Shown: positions 36,733 through 47,509 of the stretch, piece after piece
Numbering within the stretch: position 1 is the first letter of the stretch
Layout: the number at the start of each line of letters is the position of its first letter
Source of the DNA: Martelella mediterranea
GTDB lineage: Bacteria > Pseudomonadota > Alphaproteobacteria > Rhizobiales > Rhizobiaceae
Length of the DNA stretch: 64,000 nucleotides
Assembly (NCBI GenBank): GCA_003001975.1
Contig: PVUG01000003.1
Location: forward strand, 124,001 to 188,000
Reading direction: 5' to 3'
Program-made: the position numbers and the translations under genes
Notes under the pieces: generated by a model
The model's database searches: none
What the model saw: the letters and a program-made list of their open reading frames with translations, nothing else
Told to the model about the DNA's origin: nothing

Positions 36733-37674
36733 CTAGCTCCTCTCCGTCCTTGTTTCCGTCTCCACCGGGGTAAGCGACGCCAGAAACGCTCCGCCGCCGA
36801 TCAGCGCGATACCGGACAGGTCGACAAGACCCGGCCGGTCGCCAAAGAGCAGAATGCTCCATACCAGCGCAAACACAAGATATCCGTTGTCGAACAGGCC
36901 GATGACCGGCGCAGGCGCCAGTTGATAGGCCAGTGCGACTGCGGCGGTGATAACGGCAAGAAGAACACCGAGCCCCATCAGTATCTGCCATCCCGATGCC
37001 CCAAGCGCTGGCCAGGCGGAGAGCAGAAAGCCTGCATCGCTGCCTGCGCCTAAAAACAGCAGAACCATCACATAGGCCGCACCGGCCGCCGCGAGGACAA
37101 GGTTGAGATTCAACGCCATAGACAATGGCGGGACATCGCGGCAGCGGCCATAGGTGATGACTGCGGCGAGCGCGTAAAAAAACGCTGCCAGCAGCGGCAG
37201 GACCATGACCGGTGACACTTCCGACGGACCCGGCCTGAGGATCACCAGAATGCCGGCAAGCCCCAGGGCTATCGCCACGACCCCGCGCCGTCCAATGTGC
37301 GTCTTGAGCAGGATGGCCGACAGAACCGCCATCCACATCGGCGATGTGTAATAGCAGGCCGCCGCCAGCGAAAAGGACATGAACGGCAGGGCTGCATAGT
37401 AGCTCGCCCACATCAGCGCCAGGCTGAGGCTGCGCGCCCAGACCCAGGGATTTGCTGTCAGAAGCGCGCGCCCGTTCCTTGCGGTCAACCGGAAGATTAT
37501 CGCAAGAAGAATGGCCGCAACGGCCGAGCGCAGGACAAGAACCTGCCCCAGCGAGACGTCGTCACTGAAAAGCTTGACCAGCGCATCGGAAAGCGAAAGC
37601 AGAAGCACGGCGCCGGTGATGGCGCCGATACCGGTAAGACGCGCCTGCCGCGTATTCGTCATTATGGATACCAT
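36733..37674 (-). CDS. EamA/DMT-family transporter
   Basis: About 313 residues with ten predicted helices in two EamA repeats, the first including LSLGQVLVLRSAVAAILLAI and FMSFSLAAACYYTSPMWMAVLSAILLKTHIGRRGVVAIALGLAGILVILRP. Drug/metabolite superfamily proteins usually export amino acids, nucleobases or other metabolites. ATG codons at 37674 and 37662 are both possible starts (no strong ribosome-binding site for either); a TTG at 37686 is less likely. It is followed directly by the LysE-type gene. Substrate unknown. Confidence 0.88.
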   Translation of the reverse strand: MVSIMTNTRQARLTGIGAITGAVLLLSLSDALVKLFSDDVSLGQVLVLRSAVAAILLAIIFRLTARNGRALLTANPWVWARSLSLALMWASYYAALPFMSFSLAAACYYTSPMWMAVLSAILLKTHIGRRGVVAIALGLAGILVILRPGPSEVSPVMVLPLLAAFFYALAAVITYGRCRDVPPLSMALNLNLVLAAAGAAYVMVLLFLGAGSDAGFLLSAWPALGASGWQILMGLGVLLAVITAAVALAYQLAPAPVIGLFDNGYLVFALVWSILLFGDRPGLVDLSGIALIGGGAFLASLTPVETETRTERS

Positions 37675-37866
37675 GCGCGCAGCCAAACACGCATGATGCC
37701 CGATGAAAAATGATATTTCTCTCGGAATACATGATCAGAACGCATGCAAACGATGTGCTTCAACCGGCGCGACGTGATGCCGGAGGCGATCTGAAAGCCT
37801 GCTCTCCCTGCTTTCAGGCATGAAGAGCCAGGCTGACAGATCGCCATCAAGGGCATCGATGGCCGG

Positions 37867-40257
37867 TTAAGCCTTTTCGGCAGAAAAGCCGCTCAGCATC
37901 CGCCAGTCGGCCGGAAGTTTCCGGCGTTCACCGGTAACTTCGACCCGCGTTTTCAGCCTGATATCCCCGCTCGATGCGCCGACCATCAGCGTGAAGAAAC
38001 CCGGTTCGACGATGCGGCGGCCCTCATAGCCGGTGAAGTTCAGCATGTCGGTGGGCACCTCGAAGGTCGCGCGGGTGCTTTCGCCGGGCTTCAGCGCTAT
38101 CTTGCCGAATGCTTTCAACTCCTTGACCGGGCGCACCAGTGTGGCGATCTCGTCACGGACGTAAAGCTGCGGCACGGCGATGCCATCGCGGTTGCCGGTG
38201 TTTTTCACCGTGAACGACAGCTTGACGGTGCCTGTTTCGATATCCACGGCGTCTTCTTCCAGTGCAACGTCTGCATAGTCGAACGTGGTATAGGAAAGGC
38301 CGTGGCCGAAGGGGTAACGGCTGCCGAAATGCCGGGCAATCGGCGTGCCGGAACTCTTGAAGCTGTGGTTATAGAAATAGGGCGCGGCGCCGACATTGTG
38401 CGGGATTGAGAGCGTCAGACGGCCGGACGGTTCGACAGTGCCGGTCAGCACGTCTGCCAGCGCCGTTCCGCCTTCCTGACCGGAGAAGAAGGACATCACC
38501 TGGGCGGCAATCCTGTCTTCCGCACCGCCGAGATTATAGGGCCGGCCGGAGGAGATGACGACGATCACCGGTTTGCCGGTTTCGATCACGGCATCCAGAA
38601 GCTTCTGCTGCACGCCGGGCAGCTCCAGCGTGTCGGCATCGGAACCTTCGCCGACCGTGCCGGTCTGAAAGATGCCGGAAAGATCACCGACGCAGACGAT
38701 GGCGACATCGGCATTCTTGGCCGCCTCCACGGCCTCCGGGATCATGTCGAGACGGGATGAAAGCGAGGAGGCCTGTTCCAGCGACGTGCTGTCATCGACA
38801 TCGCCGGGAAACACCGGCGCGCCGGCCTTGCGCTCGTCGAGAATGTTGCAGCCACGGGCATAGACGACGTTTTCCGCGCCGAGCTTCGCCTTCAGTCCGG
38901 CAAGCGGGGTGATGACGCTTTCAACCTCTTCCTGTGCCTCGTTGTGGATCAGGTGAACGGGGAAAGCGTAGTCGCCGAGAAGGGCCAGCGGATCATCGGC
39001 GGTCGGGCCGATGACGGCGACTTTCTTGCCCGATGCGAGCGGCAGAATGCCGTTATTGTCGAGGATGGTGATGGATTCTTCTGCCGTCTGCCGGGCGATG
39101 TCGGCAAATTCCTGACGCTGCAGCACGATGCTGCCATCATCCGCATAGGGCTTTTCGAACAGGCCGAGGCGGAATTTTTCCTTCAGCACACGGCCGACGA
39201 TCTCGTCGATCTTCGCTTCCGTGATCAGGCCGCGGTCGAGTGCTTCCTTCATATCCTTGGCGCAGTCATCGCCGGGAAGCTCGATGTCGAGACCGGCATT
39301 GAAGGAAAGCGCCGCGGCTTCCGCCCGTGTTTCGGCAATGCCATGGTGCTGGTAGAGCAGGCTGACGCCGACATAATCGGCAACGATCAAGCCATCGAAA
39401 CCCCAGTCATCGCGCAGCACCTTGGTCATCAGGTTGTGCGAGGCGTGAACCGGTTCACCGTCGATATCGTGATAGGCGGGCATGACCGAGCCGGCATTGG
39501 CAAGCTTCACCGCCATTTCAAACGGCAGCATGAAGGTGTCGTTCAATTCGCGCCAGCCCATATGGACGGGGGCGTGGTTGCGGCCACCTTCGCTGGCGGA
39601 ATGGCCCGCATAATGTTTCAGCGTGGCCAGCACGCCGCGATCCTCGCCCTGCAGGCCCTTGACATAGGCCGAGGCGATCACGCCGGCGAGATAGGGGTCC
39701 TCGCCGATGCTTTCCTCCGTCCGGCCCCAGCGGGCATCACGGGCCACGTCGAGCACCGGCGCAAGCCCCTGATGGCAACCGATGGCGCGCGCTTCCTGGC
39801 CGATGGCCGCGCCGACCTTTTCGATCAGCGCCGGGTTGAAAGTTGCGCCGAAGGAAAGCGAGGACGGAAACAGGGTTGCGCCCTTGATCATCAGCCCGGA
39901 CAGGCACTCCTCATGCGACATGACGGGAATGCCGAGCCGGGTTTCCTCGACCATGAATTTCTGCAGCGCGTTCAGCGCGCGCACGCCTTCGGCCGGGTCG
40001 ATGCTGCGGGTGCCGAGCGGCCGGGTGACCTGGCCGAGACCGGAGGACAGCATGGCCTTCAACGTCTCCGGATTGGTCTCGCCGGTGAACTGGTCTGAGC
40101 GCGTCTGATGATTGCCATCTTCGGCCAGAAACAGCCAGACGGCATGCAGCTGGCCGATCTTTTCCTCGATGGTCATGCGGCCGAGAAGGTCTGAAACACG
40201 GGCTTCGATCGGCTGTGATGCGTCCTTGTAGACGGGATTTTTCTGTTCGTTGGTCAT
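37867..40257 (-). CDS. GH3 beta-glucosidase / beta-xylosidase
   Basis: 796 residues, glycoside hydrolase family 3. Residues ~15-370 form the TIM barrel with the nucleophile Asp294 in FDGLIVADYVGV and substrate-binding KH (214-215). The second alpha/beta domain spans roughly 395-640, and a fibronectin III-like domain lies at the C-terminus (LSYTTFDYADV onward). No signal peptide, so it acts on imported oligosaccharides in the cytoplasm. The ATG at 40257 is preferred to a TTG at 40284 that overlaps the ATPase gene stop. Last gene of the beta-glucoside-type ABC operon. Confidence 0.92.
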   Translation of the reverse strand: MTNEQKNPVYKDASQPIEARVSDLLGRMTIEEKIGQLHAVWLFLAEDGNHQTRSDQFTGETNPETLKAMLSSGLGQVTRPLGTRSIDPAEGVRALNALQKFMVEETRLGIPVMSHEECLSGLMIKGATLFPSSLSFGATFNPALIEKVGAAIGQEARAIGCHQGLAPVLDVARDARWGRTEESIGEDPYLAGVIASAYVKGLQGEDRGVLATLKHYAGHSASEGGRNHAPVHMGWRELNDTFMLPFEMAVKLANAGSVMPAYHDIDGEPVHASHNLMTKVLRDDWGFDGLIVADYVGVSLLYQHHGIAETRAEAAALSFNAGLDIELPGDDCAKDMKEALDRGLITEAKIDEIVGRVLKEKFRLGLFEKPYADDGSIVLQRQEFADIARQTAEESITILDNNGILPLASGKKVAVIGPTADDPLALLGDYAFPVHLIHNEAQEEVESVITPLAGLKAKLGAENVVYARGCNILDERKAGAPVFPGDVDDSTSLEQASSLSSRLDMIPEAVEAAKNADVAIVCVGDLSGIFQTGTVGEGSDADTLELPGVQQKLLDAVIETGKPVIVVISSGRPYNLGGAEDRIAAQVMSFFSGQEGGTALADVLTGTVEPSGRLTLSIPHNVGAAPYFYNHSFKSSGTPIARHFGSRYPFGHGLSYTTFDYADVALEEDAVDIETGTVKLSFTVKNTGNRDGIAVPQLYVRDEIATLVRPVKELKAFGKIALKPGESTRATFEVPTDMLNFTGYEGRRIVEPGFFTLMVGASSGDIRLKTRVEVTGERRKLPADWRMLSGFSAEKA

Positions 40258-40280
40258 TTTGTTATTTCCGTATTTCGTGT

Positions 40281-41444
40281 TCAAACCGCGTCGGATTCGG
40301 AAAGCTCATGCGGGCCGGGCACGCTTGGCAGATAATCCAGCGCCTCGCCTTCGGCATCAAACAGATGGCAGGCCGCAGGCTTGACGAAGAAGGCCATCGG
40401 CTTTTCCGGCACCTTCAGCACATCTTCCGCGACCTTGGCGATCATCGGCTTTTCCGTGCTTTCGTTGAGATAGAGGTGGCTGTATTCGCCGAAATTCTCA
40501 ACGGCGCGCACCTTTCGGCGGATCACCTGTTCGGTCGTATCGTCTTCAACCGGATGCATGTGTTCAGGACGCACGCCGAGCGTCAGTTCGGCGCCGTTCG
40601 AAAGGCCCTCGGCCGACACCGGCACCTGCAATGTCTCGCCGGTTTCGAGCTTCACCGTGGCGCCGTCGGCATTGGCACTCTCAAGCGTCACCTTGAGAAA
40701 GTTCATCGACGGCGAGCCGAGGAAGCCTGCGGCAAAAAGGTTCGCCGGGCGGTGATAAAGCTCCAGCGGCGCACCGACCTGAGCGATACTGCCCTTCTTC
40801 GTCACATCCGGCCCGGCGCGCAGCAGCACGATCTTGTCGGCCAGCGCCATGGCTTCCGTCTGATCATGGGTCACATAGATCATGCTGGCTTCGGGGTAAT
40901 CGCGGTGCAGATTGGCGATTTCGGAACGCATGTGGACGCGCAGCGCCGCATCGAGGTTCGACAGCGGTTCGTCGAACAGGAAAACGGCGGGCTGACGAAC
41001 GATGGCGCGGCCAATTGCGACACGCTGACGCTGGCCGCCGGAAAGCTGTTTCGGCCGGCGGTCGAGCAACGGCTCGATCTGCAACATGCGCGCGGCCTCG
41101 TTGACGCGGCGTTCGATGTCCGCTTTCGGGGTCTTTGCCTGTTTCAGGCCGAAAGCCATGTTTTCATAAACGCTCATATGCGGATAGAGCGCGTAGTTCT
41201 GAAACACCATGGCCACGCGGCGTTCGGCCGGCGGTACATCGTTCATGACCTCGCCGCCAATCCTGATGTCGCCTTCGGTGATTTCCTCGATGCCGGCGAT
41301 CATGCGCAGAAGCGTGGACTTGCCGCAGCCCGAAGGCCCGAGGAAAACGCAGAATTTGCCGTTTTCGATGTCCAGATTGATGTCATGCAGGACGGTGAGC
41401 TTGCCGAAGCGCTTTTCGACGTTTTCGAGAAGGATCTGTGTCAT
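40281..41444 (-). CDS. Sugar ABC transporter ATP-binding protein (UgpC/MsmK type)
   Basis: 387 residues. Walker [11 protein letters not shown]-loop [13 protein letters not shown], signature LSGGQRQR, Walker [13 protein letters not shown], switch His in [10 protein letters not shown], then a C-terminal TOBE-type domain ([14 protein letters not shown] onward) longer than usual by about 20 residues. It drives the permeases encoded just upstream and lies 23 bases before the GH3 gene. Such ATPases can serve several sugar importers. Confidence 0.93.
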   Translation of the reverse strand: MTQILLENVEKRFGKLTVLHDINLDIENGKFCVFLGPSGCGKSTLLRMIAGIEEITEGDIRIGGEVMNDVPPAERRVAMVFQNYALYPHMSVYENMAFGLKQAKTPKADIERRVNEAARMLQIEPLLDRRPKQLSGGQRQRVAIGRAIVRQPAVFLFDEPLSNLDAALRVHMRSEIANLHRDYPEASMIYVTHDQTEAMALADKIVLLRAGPDVTKKGSIAQVGAPLELYHRPANLFAAGFLGSPSMNFLKVTLESANADGATVKLETGETLQVPVSAEGLSNGAELTLGVRPEHMHPVEDDTTEQVIRRKVRAVENFGEYSHLYLNESTEKPMIAKVAEDVLKVPEKPMAFFVKPAACHLFDAEGEALDYLPSVPGPHELSESDAV

Positions 41445-41463
41445 TGTTGTTACTCCGGTTCCG

Positions 41464-42300
41464 TCAGCCCTTGAGAGAGCCGGCCATCATGCCGTTGACG
41501 ATCTTTTCCTGACCGATGGCGTAGACGATGATCAAAGGCAGGGCGGAAAGCGTGACGACGGCCATGATGGCGGGGACATTCGATGCGTACTGGCCCTGGA
41601 AATCCCAGACTGCCAGTGGCAGCGTGCGCCTGTCGGCAGATGACGTCAGCACATAGGCGAACACGAATTCGTTCCACAGCATGATGCCGTTATAGATGGC
41701 GACCGTGGAAATGCCGGGGCCGGCAAGCGGCAGGAAGATCTTCCAGTAGATCTTGAACGGGCCGCAGCCATCGAGCATGGCGGCTTCCTCCAGTTCCTTC
41801 GGCACCTGCCGCATGAATTCCGTCAGGATGAACACCGAGATCGGCAGGCTGATCGCTACATAAGGCCCGATCAGGCCGGCCGGCGTATCGTAAAGCCCCA
41901 TCGAGCGGGTCATCAGATAGACCGGTACGAGGGTGACATGCAGCGGCACGATCATGCCGGCGACAATCAGCGCGAACAGGCTGTCGGAGAACCTGAATTT
42001 CAGCCGCGCCAGCGCATAGGCCGCCATCGATGAAAACAGCACGATGATGATCACCGAGGTCGAGATCACGAACAGGCTGTTCCTGAGATAGATCAGGAAG
42101 GAGCCCTCAAGCACCTCGATATAATTGGAAAGGTTGAAGCTTTCCGGCAGCGCCCAGACCGGGTTGACGAAAGTCTCTTGCTGCGTCTTCAGGCTCATGA
42201 AAGCCACGAAGATGAAGGGCAGCGTGGTGACCGCCAGCCAGAACGTGCCGAGCACCGGAATGGCAACACGCGAGACCTTGAAGCCTTGTTTCTTTTTCAT
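41464..42300 (-). CDS. Sugar ABC transporter permease (MalG-like)
   Basis: 278 residues, six helices. The EAA loop reads [26 protein letters not shown], and [19 protein letters not shown] follows, as in MalG/LacG/CUT1 inner permeases. The ATG at 42300 begins [12 protein letters not shown], four bases after the stop of the MalF-like gene. It works with the preceding permease and the ATPase at 40281-41444 in oligosaccharide import linked to the GH3 enzyme. Confidence 0.92.
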   Translation of the reverse strand: MKKKQGFKVSRVAIPVLGTFWLAVTTLPFIFVAFMSLKTQQETFVNPVWALPESFNLSNYIEVLEGSFLIYLRNSLFVISTSVIIIVLFSSMAAYALARLKFRFSDSLFALIVAGMIVPLHVTLVPVYLMTRSMGLYDTPAGLIGPYVAISLPISVFILTEFMRQVPKELEEAAMLDGCGPFKIYWKIFLPLAGPGISTVAIYNGIMLWNEFVFAYVLTSSADRRTLPLAVWDFQGQYASNVPAIMAVVTLSALPLIIVYAIGQEKIVNGMMAGSLKG

Positions 42301-42304
42301 CGGA

Positions 42305-43237
42305 TCAGACCTCCGTCTCGAACCGTTTGGACAGGCGGAAGGCGACTGCCGCAATCACGGTGATGATGATGAACATGGCGGCGGCGACCGTGGTGCCGTA
42401 ACCGAGTTCGAAGGAGGCGAAGACCTGCTTGTACATGTAGCTTGCCATCACCTGCGAGGCATTTTCCGGCCCGCCTTCGGTCATGACGTAGATCAGGTCG
42501 AAATAGCGCATCGAACCGATGGTCGCGAGCAGCACGGCGGTGCGGAACGTGCCCTGCAGATGTGGCAGTTTCAGCCGCCAGAAGATGGTGGTCTGGGTCG
42601 CCCCATCGAGCCGTGCGGCCTCGGTGATCTCGCGTGGGAAGGAGGCGAGACCGGCAAGGAACAGCACCATGTAGAAAGGAATGTTCTGCCACAGCACGAC
42701 AGCGATGACCGAGCCCAGCGCATAGCGCGGATCGCCGAGCCAATCATGCGCCCAGCCGTAAAGTCCCATGGCATCGAGAATGGAATTGATCGGGCCGAAA
42801 TTCGGGTCGTAGATGTTCTTGAACAGCACGCCGAGCGCCACCGAGGACATCAGAAGCGGGATGAAATAGAGGATCTTGAGGATCCGCGATCCCTTGCTCG
42901 CCTCGTCCAGAACGACAGCCAGAACCAGCGCGATCGGCAGTTGGATGATGATCGAAAACAGCGCCAGAAGGATGTTGTTCAAGGCGGAATGCCAGAACAC
43001 GCCGTCATGCATCAGCCGGACCCAGTTATCCAGTCCCACGAATTCGGCGGTATCGCCAAGGCCGTTCCAGTTTACAAAGGACAGCCGGAAGCTGGAGATC
43101 AGGGGATAGAGCAGATAGACGGCCAGAAAGATGACCGCCGGCGCCATGAAGACGAAGGGCGCCGCCTTTTGGGCCATGACCCATTTCTTGCGCTGCCTTT
43201 GCCGGTCGGCAGCCGTCCGCGTTATCGCCGTGGACAT
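42305..43237 (-). CDS. Sugar ABC transporter permease (MalF-like)
   Basis: 310 residues, CUT1 permease with six helices. The first helix is [29 protein letters not shown], and the EAA loop [24 protein letters not shown]. Its normal length contrasts with the extended MalF-like protein at 19247. The start at 43237 follows GAAAGGAAACACC; a longer upstream frame is low-complexity and rejected. Second gene of the LacI-controlled operon, 148 bases after the binding-protein gene. Confidence 0.92.
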   Translation of the reverse strand: MSTAITRTAADRQRQRKKWVMAQKAAPFVFMAPAVIFLAVYLLYPLISSFRLSFVNWNGLGDTAEFVGLDNWVRLMHDGVFWHSALNNILLALFSIIIQLPIALVLAVVLDEASKGSRILKILYFIPLLMSSVALGVLFKNIYDPNFGPINSILDAMGLYGWAHDWLGDPRYALGSVIAVVLWQNIPFYMVLFLAGLASFPREITEAARLDGATQTTIFWRLKLPHLQGTFRTAVLLATIGSMRYFDLIYVMTEGGPENASQVMASYMYKQVFASFELGYGTTVAAAMFIIITVIAAVAFRLSKRFETEV

Positions 43238-43385
43238 GGTGTTTCCTTTCTCTCGCGCGCTTTCCGGAAGGCCCGGAAAAACGGCACACGCAGCATTTCG
43301 GCCGCCGCCGGGAGGGACGGCGGCCGATGCGGGGCGCGTGTTACACAAACGCCTCGAAGGTTTGGGCTAAGGAAAGGCGCAGACC

Positions 43386-44678
43386 TTATTGCCGGGCCTC
43401 GGCCTGGGCAGCCTGTTCCATTTCAGCGGCGGCTTCTTCCGGCGTGATCGACATGCCGAAGAGCTGCTGGACCGTGTCCTTGTGGACTTCACCGAGGGCC
43501 GGCGGCAGTTCCTGGTCGTACCAGAGCTGAACGCTGCCCGCATCGCCGACAACACCGAGAACCTTGTTCAGGAAAGGATCGTCCGTGGTGATGTCCTTGA
43601 GCGGCATGACGCGCTGGTCGGCAAGACGGGCGGCGGCGGCATCGTCATTGGTGAGGTAGGTCAGAAGCTCGAAGGCCTTGTCCTTTTCCGGGCATGCGGC
43701 AGAGACGCTGACATAGTTGTCGCCGAGCGTGCCGATAACGTTGGACGGGTCGCCCTTGCCATCGGGAACCGACGGGAAGGTGAAGAAATCGACCTTTTCG
43801 GCAAAGGCCGGGTTTTCATTGCGGATCGAGGCCATTTCCCAGCTGCCCATCAGCTCCATGGCGGCGCGGTCGGCATAAAGCAGGCGTCGGGAACCGCCGA
43901 CATCGTAGTCGAGACCGTTATAGCCGCGGGCAAAGGCGTTCGCCTCGACAAGTTCCTGAAGACGTTCGCCGGCTTCGATGAAAACCGGGTCCTCGAACGA
44001 ACCGCCTTCTTCGCGGGCGGCAGCCTTGCGGAAAACCTCCGGTCCGCCGATGCGGTCGGCGAGAAGAACGAAATACATCGAACCCGGCCACTTGTTCTTG
44101 TTGGCCAGCGCAAACGGCGCGATGTTGTTTTCGTTCAGCACATTGATGACGTTCATCAGATCGTCCCAGGTTTCGGGCGGCGTCAGGTCGAGCTCGTCAA
44201 AGATTTCGGTGTTGTAGAAGACCACGGCAACGGCGGTGTTTTCCGCCGGCAGACCATAGATCTTGCCGTCGAAGGTGACCGGGCCGAAGCTGGCCGGCAC
44301 GAAACGATCCTTGAACTCCGGATTGGCGTCGAGATAGGGCGTCAGATCGGCGACCTGCCCGGAATCGACATATTCCTTCAGCGGACCGCCGCCCCAGGAG
44401 GCGAACACGCAAGGCGGCTCATTGGCGCCGAAAGCGATCTTCAGCTTGGTCTTGTAGGCGTCATTGGCAAAGTGCGAATCCTCGACCACATAGCCCGGAT
44501 TGGCTTCCTCGAAACGATCCATCGCATCACGAACAATGCCGGCTGTCGCCGTGTCCGAGCGCAAATCCCAAGATGTGATCGTTGTTGTATCCTGTGCCTG
44601 CGCGGCAAGCGGAACGAGCGCCGCAACGGCTGCGGACCCTAAAAGGCGTGCAAAAACGCCGGACGATTTGAATTGCAT
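43386..44678 (-). CDS. Sugar ABC transporter substrate-binding protein
   Basis: 430 residues, family 1 solute-binding protein. The signal peptide ends LVPLAAQAQ; the mature protein begins [37 protein letters not shown]. Typical features: [35 protein letters not shown] and [34 protein letters not shown], the consensus sugar-protein hinge. GGGAGGATACA precedes the ATG. It captures the operon's sugar, probably a beta-linked oligosaccharide given the GH3 gene. Expression should respond to the LacI operator 47 bases upstream. Confidence 0.92.
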   Translation of the reverse strand: MQFKSSGVFARLLGSAAVAALVPLAAQAQDTTTITSWDLRSDTATAGIVRDAMDRFEEANPGYVVEDSHFANDAYKTKLKIAFGANEPPCVFASWGGGPLKEYVDSGQVADLTPYLDANPEFKDRFVPASFGPVTFDGKIYGLPAENTAVAVVFYNTEIFDELDLTPPETWDDLMNVINVLNENNIAPFALANKNKWPGSMYFVLLADRIGGPEVFRKAAAREEGGSFEDPVFIEAGERLQELVEANAFARGYNGLDYDVGGSRRLLYADRAAMELMGSWEMASIRNENPAFAEKVDFFTFPSVPDGKGDPSNVIGTLGDNYVSVSAACPEKDKAFELLTYLTNDDAAAARLADQRVMPLKDITTDDPFLNKVLGVVGDAGSVQLWYDQELPPALGEVHKDTVQQLFGMSITPEEAAAEMEQAAQAEARQ

Positions 44679-44723
44679 TGTATCCTCCCAAGCAAAACAG
44701 TGACAAATCCGTTGATACGAGTT

Positions 44724-44752
44724 ACGTTACCGGTAACGATACATTGTGTCAA
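44724..44752 (-). promoter_or_regulatory. Promoter and LacI operator of the GH3/ABC operon
   Basis: A perfect 14-bp palindrome CGTTACCGGTAACG (44725-44738) has the central CG expected for LacI-family operators. On the minus strand TTGACA (44752-44747) is followed after 17 bases by TAACGT (44729-44724), so the operator covers the spacer and -10 box. GTGACAAAT is repeated at 44700-44708 and 44851-44859, and TTTGTC/GACAAA arms occur at 44839-44858; these may be further sites near the divergent regulator gene. Confidence 0.8.
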
Positions 44753-44994
44753 TCGCCTTTCCCTTTGGAAAAAACGAGGACAATTCGAGCCAACAGAGAG
44801 CCAGCCGGACAACCGCAAACAGCAACGGAACAAGCGCCTTTGTCGCTATTGTGACAAATTTGTGCTAGCCAGAGCTTCGCTTTGCGGCTTATGGCGCATG
44901 GGCCTTTGAAGAACGAATTTAACGTTGGCCGGTTGATGTCTTTGCCGAAGGGCCGAGATGCGATGCCGATGAGAATGCGCCGGGGAGAAACGCT

Positions 44995-46017
44995 GTGGCG
45001 GTGAAGAAACGGGCGGCCACACTGGCCGAAATTGCGAAGGTTGCCGGCGTCTCCCGGATGACGGCGTCACGCGCGCTGAACAACCAGCCCGGCGTGTCGG
45101 CGGAAACGCGAGAGGATATCCTGCGCATTGCCGATGAGATGGGCTATTCCGTCAATCCGTTCGCCCAGAAACTGGCCAATGGCCGTTCGCGCATCATCGG
45201 CGTCATGGCCGAGCTGCATGCGCCCTTTACCAGCGATATCGTGCTGGGCATCAGTGGTGCCGCCAAAAGCGCCGGCTACGAGGCGCTGGTCTATTCGCTG
45301 CCCGACCGCGACAGCACGGCACCGAGCAGCGTTGCCAGCCTGCTTCAACAGATCGCCGGCGGCATTGTTGCGATCCTGCCTTACGAGGCAAGCTATCTGG
45401 AACAGATTGCCAGCGAGACCCTGCCGGTGGTGACGATCGACACGCTGTATGATGATCCGCCGTTTCCGGCGGTGGATGGCGACAGCTATCAGGGGGCTAG
45501 GCTGGCCGTTCGCCATCTGGCGGATCTCGGACATCGGCGTATCGGTTTTATCACCGGCGACAACCGGCTGCGTTCGGCGCGTGAGCGGCTGGCGGGATAC
45601 AGGGATTCCGTTGCCCAGTTCGGTCTGGACAGGGATCCCGAACTGATTGTCACGGGCGATTTCCTGCAGAAAAGCGGATTTGATGCAGCCAAACAGCTTC
45701 TGGCCCTCAAGGATCGCCCGACCGCGATTTTTGCCGCCAACGACATCAGTGCGCTTGGCGCCAGCCAGGCCTTGCGCGAAAAGGGCCTCCGTATTCCGGA
45801 GGACATGTCACTGGTCGGTTTTGACGACATCGCCATCTGTCAGCAGATGCATCCGCCGTTGACCACGATCCGTCAGCCGCTACGCCAGATCGGCCGTTCG
45901 GCCACAAACACCCTGCTGGCCCGCATCGGTGGCCTGGATGCCCCGAGCAACCGGATCACCCTGCCGACCGAACTGGTCGTCAGACAGTCGACGGCGCCCC
46001 CGCCAAAAGCCCTTTAG
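44995..46017 (+). CDS. LacI-family repressor of the GH3/ABC operon
   Basis: 340 residues. The HTH is TLAEIAKVAGVSRMTASRALNNQPGVS with hinge FAQKLANGRSRIIGV; the effector domain ends LVGFDDIAICQQMHPPLTTIRQP, standard for LacI/GalR. The GTG at 44995 is used because GGGGAGAAACGCT precedes it and the sequence before it (MPMRMRRGETL-like) has no homologous character. It diverges from the substrate-binding protein gene, with the palindromic operator between. The inducer is probably the imported sugar. Confidence 0.93.
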   Translation: MAVKKRAATLAEIAKVAGVSRMTASRALNNQPGVSAETREDILRIADEMGYSVNPFAQKLANGRSRIIGVMAELHAPFTSDIVLGISGAAKSAGYEALVYSLPDRDSTAPSSVASLLQQIAGGIVAILPYEASYLEQIASETLPVVTIDTLYDDPPFPAVDGDSYQGARLAVRHLADLGHRRIGFITGDNRLRSARERLAGYRDSVAQFGLDRDPELIVTGDFLQKSGFDAAKQLLALKDRPTAIFAANDISALGASQALREKGLRIPEDMSLVGFDDIAICQQMHPPLTTIRQPLRQIGRSATNTLLARIGGLDAPSNRITLPTELVVRQSTAPPPKAL

Positions 46018-46111
46018 CACCCGATTTCAACATCACTGCCGGCCACGGCCTCCCCCGGCAGGAGAAGCTGAACTGGTGCGGCCGGGGCGCATCGTCACAA
46101 GGGCTGCCAAG

Positions 46112-46603
46112 TTATTCTTCTACGCGGCCGAATGTCTCGAAGAACGCCTTCGATGTGCCGTCGGGGGCCTTGCCGACACCCCAGCGCATCAGGGTCGAGG
46201 CGTCCTCGGAGAAGCACCAGTACTGGCCGATGATCACATCGCCGTCGAGCTGTTCCAGCACCTGGAATTCGCGCGCGCTCAACTGGCGGATACGCACTTC
46301 GTTGTAGCGGGCGTTGCCCGCAATCGGTGCGGGTTTGTCATCCAGCGTCGCATCGAATTTGTTGATATAGAGTTTTTCGGGATTGGTGTCGTTGAGGCCT
46401 TCGTAAGCCAGAAAATTCTCCTCAAACCGCATGGTCAGCGTCAGGCGGAAACCGGCCGGGAACATGCCGTTGCTCCAGTAGCTCTGCGGATGCAGCGAAC
46501 GGTAAACACCGCTCAGGCTTGTATTGTCCCACGATTGCGGTTCGATGGCGGGCAGGCCCCGGCCCGTGGCAAGAGCTTCGATCAGCATGGTTTGGTCTTT
46601 CAT
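46112..46603 (-). CDS. Conserved hypothetical protein, probable beta-barrel fold
   Basis: 163 residues, no signal peptide and no membrane helix. Alternating hydrophobic strands (FRLTLTMRFEENFLAYEG, EKLYINKFDATLDDKP, RIRQLSAREFQVLEQL, VIIGQYWCFSED, LMRWGVGKA) suggest a small lipocalin-like or other beta-barrel ligand-binding protein. I do not recognise a named family. It is the last gene of the peptide-type ABC/nitrilase operon, 45 bases after the second permease, so it may bind or chemically handle the imported compound. Confidence 0.7.
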   Translation of the reverse strand: MKDQTMLIEALATGRGLPAIEPQSWDNTSLSGVYRSLHPQSYWSNGMFPAGFRLTLTMRFEENFLAYEGLNDTNPEKLYINKFDATLDDKPAPIAGNARYNEVRIRQLSAREFQVLEQLDGDVIIGQYWCFSEDASTLMRWGVGKAPDGTSKAFFETFGRVEE

Positions 46604-46648
46604 TCGGTCTATCTTGTTGTCGAAAAGGGAAAGAGCGGCGCCGACAGG

Positions 46649-47509
46649 TCAGGTTCCCTGCCGGCCCGCATTGCGAAGCGTCGGGTCGAGCTGGTCGCGC
46701 AGCCAGTCGCCGACAATGGAAACCGACAGGGCGAGAAAGAAGATGATGGCGCCGGGGAACATGGTGAGCCACCACGAGGTCATCAGCCGGTCGCGCCCGT
46801 CGCTCATGATCTGGCCGAGGCTCGTCATCGGCGGCTGCACCCCAAGACCGAGAAAGCTCAACGCGGTTTCAAGAAGCACCGTCAGCGGCAGGTTGATGGT
46901 GAACTGCACCAGGATGACGTTGAAGATATTGGGCAGGATATAGCGCAGGTAAATCCGGGCCGCGGATGCGCCGAGAACCCGCTCGGCCGTGACATAGCCG
47001 CGTTCGCGCACCGAAAGCGTGGAGGCGCGCACCAGACGGGCGTAGTTTTCCCAGCCGCTGAAGCCGACCATGATCACGATCAGCAGCAGGCTGCTCTTGA
47101 ACAGAGCCAGCACGAACAGCGCAACAATGATGATCGGCACCGAGGCCTGCACATCGACGGCCATCATGATCAGCGTATCGGTCTTGCCGCGCCTGCCGCC
47201 GGCAATCAGCCCGAGCAGCGAGCCGAACACGGCACCGATCAGCGTTCCGAAGACCGCGACCAGCAGCGTCACCTTCGCGCCCATGGCAAGCCGCGTCAGA
47301 AGATCGCGCCCGCGCCCGTCCGTGCCCAGCACATGATCCCACGATCCGCCGAGAAAGACGGGAGGTTCGTACCGGTCGAGCAGCGACGTCTGACGGAAAT
47401 CATAGGGCGTCAGGAAGCCGCCGAACAGGGCAAACAGCACGAACAGGATGACGAAGCCGATGGAGATGCGCACGGCGAGCGGCATGTCACGGAAAAACGA
47501 GAAACTCAT
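46649..47509 (-). CDS. Peptide/opine-type ABC transporter permease (DppC-like)
   Basis: 286 residues, DppC/OppC permease. The N-terminal helix is followed by HVLGTDGRGRDLLTRLAMGAKVTLLVAVFGTLIGA, the classic DppC motif, and later ERVLGASAARIYLRYILPNIFNVILVQFTINL with the EAA-type loop. Its ATG at 47509 overlaps the DppB-like stop (ATGA). It forms the channel with that protein. Confidence 0.93.
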   Translation of the reverse strand: MSFSFFRDMPLAVRISIGFVILFVLFALFGGFLTPYDFRQTSLLDRYEPPVFLGGSWDHVLGTDGRGRDLLTRLAMGAKVTLLVAVFGTLIGAVFGSLLGLIAGGRRGKTDTLIMMAVDVQASVPIIIVALFVLALFKSSLLLIVIMVGFSGWENYARLVRASTLSVRERGYVTAERVLGASAARIYLRYILPNIFNVILVQFTINLPLTVLLETALSFLGLGVQPPMTSLGQIMSDGRDRLMTSWWLTMFPGAIIFFLALSVSIVGDWLRDQLDPTLRNAGRQGT

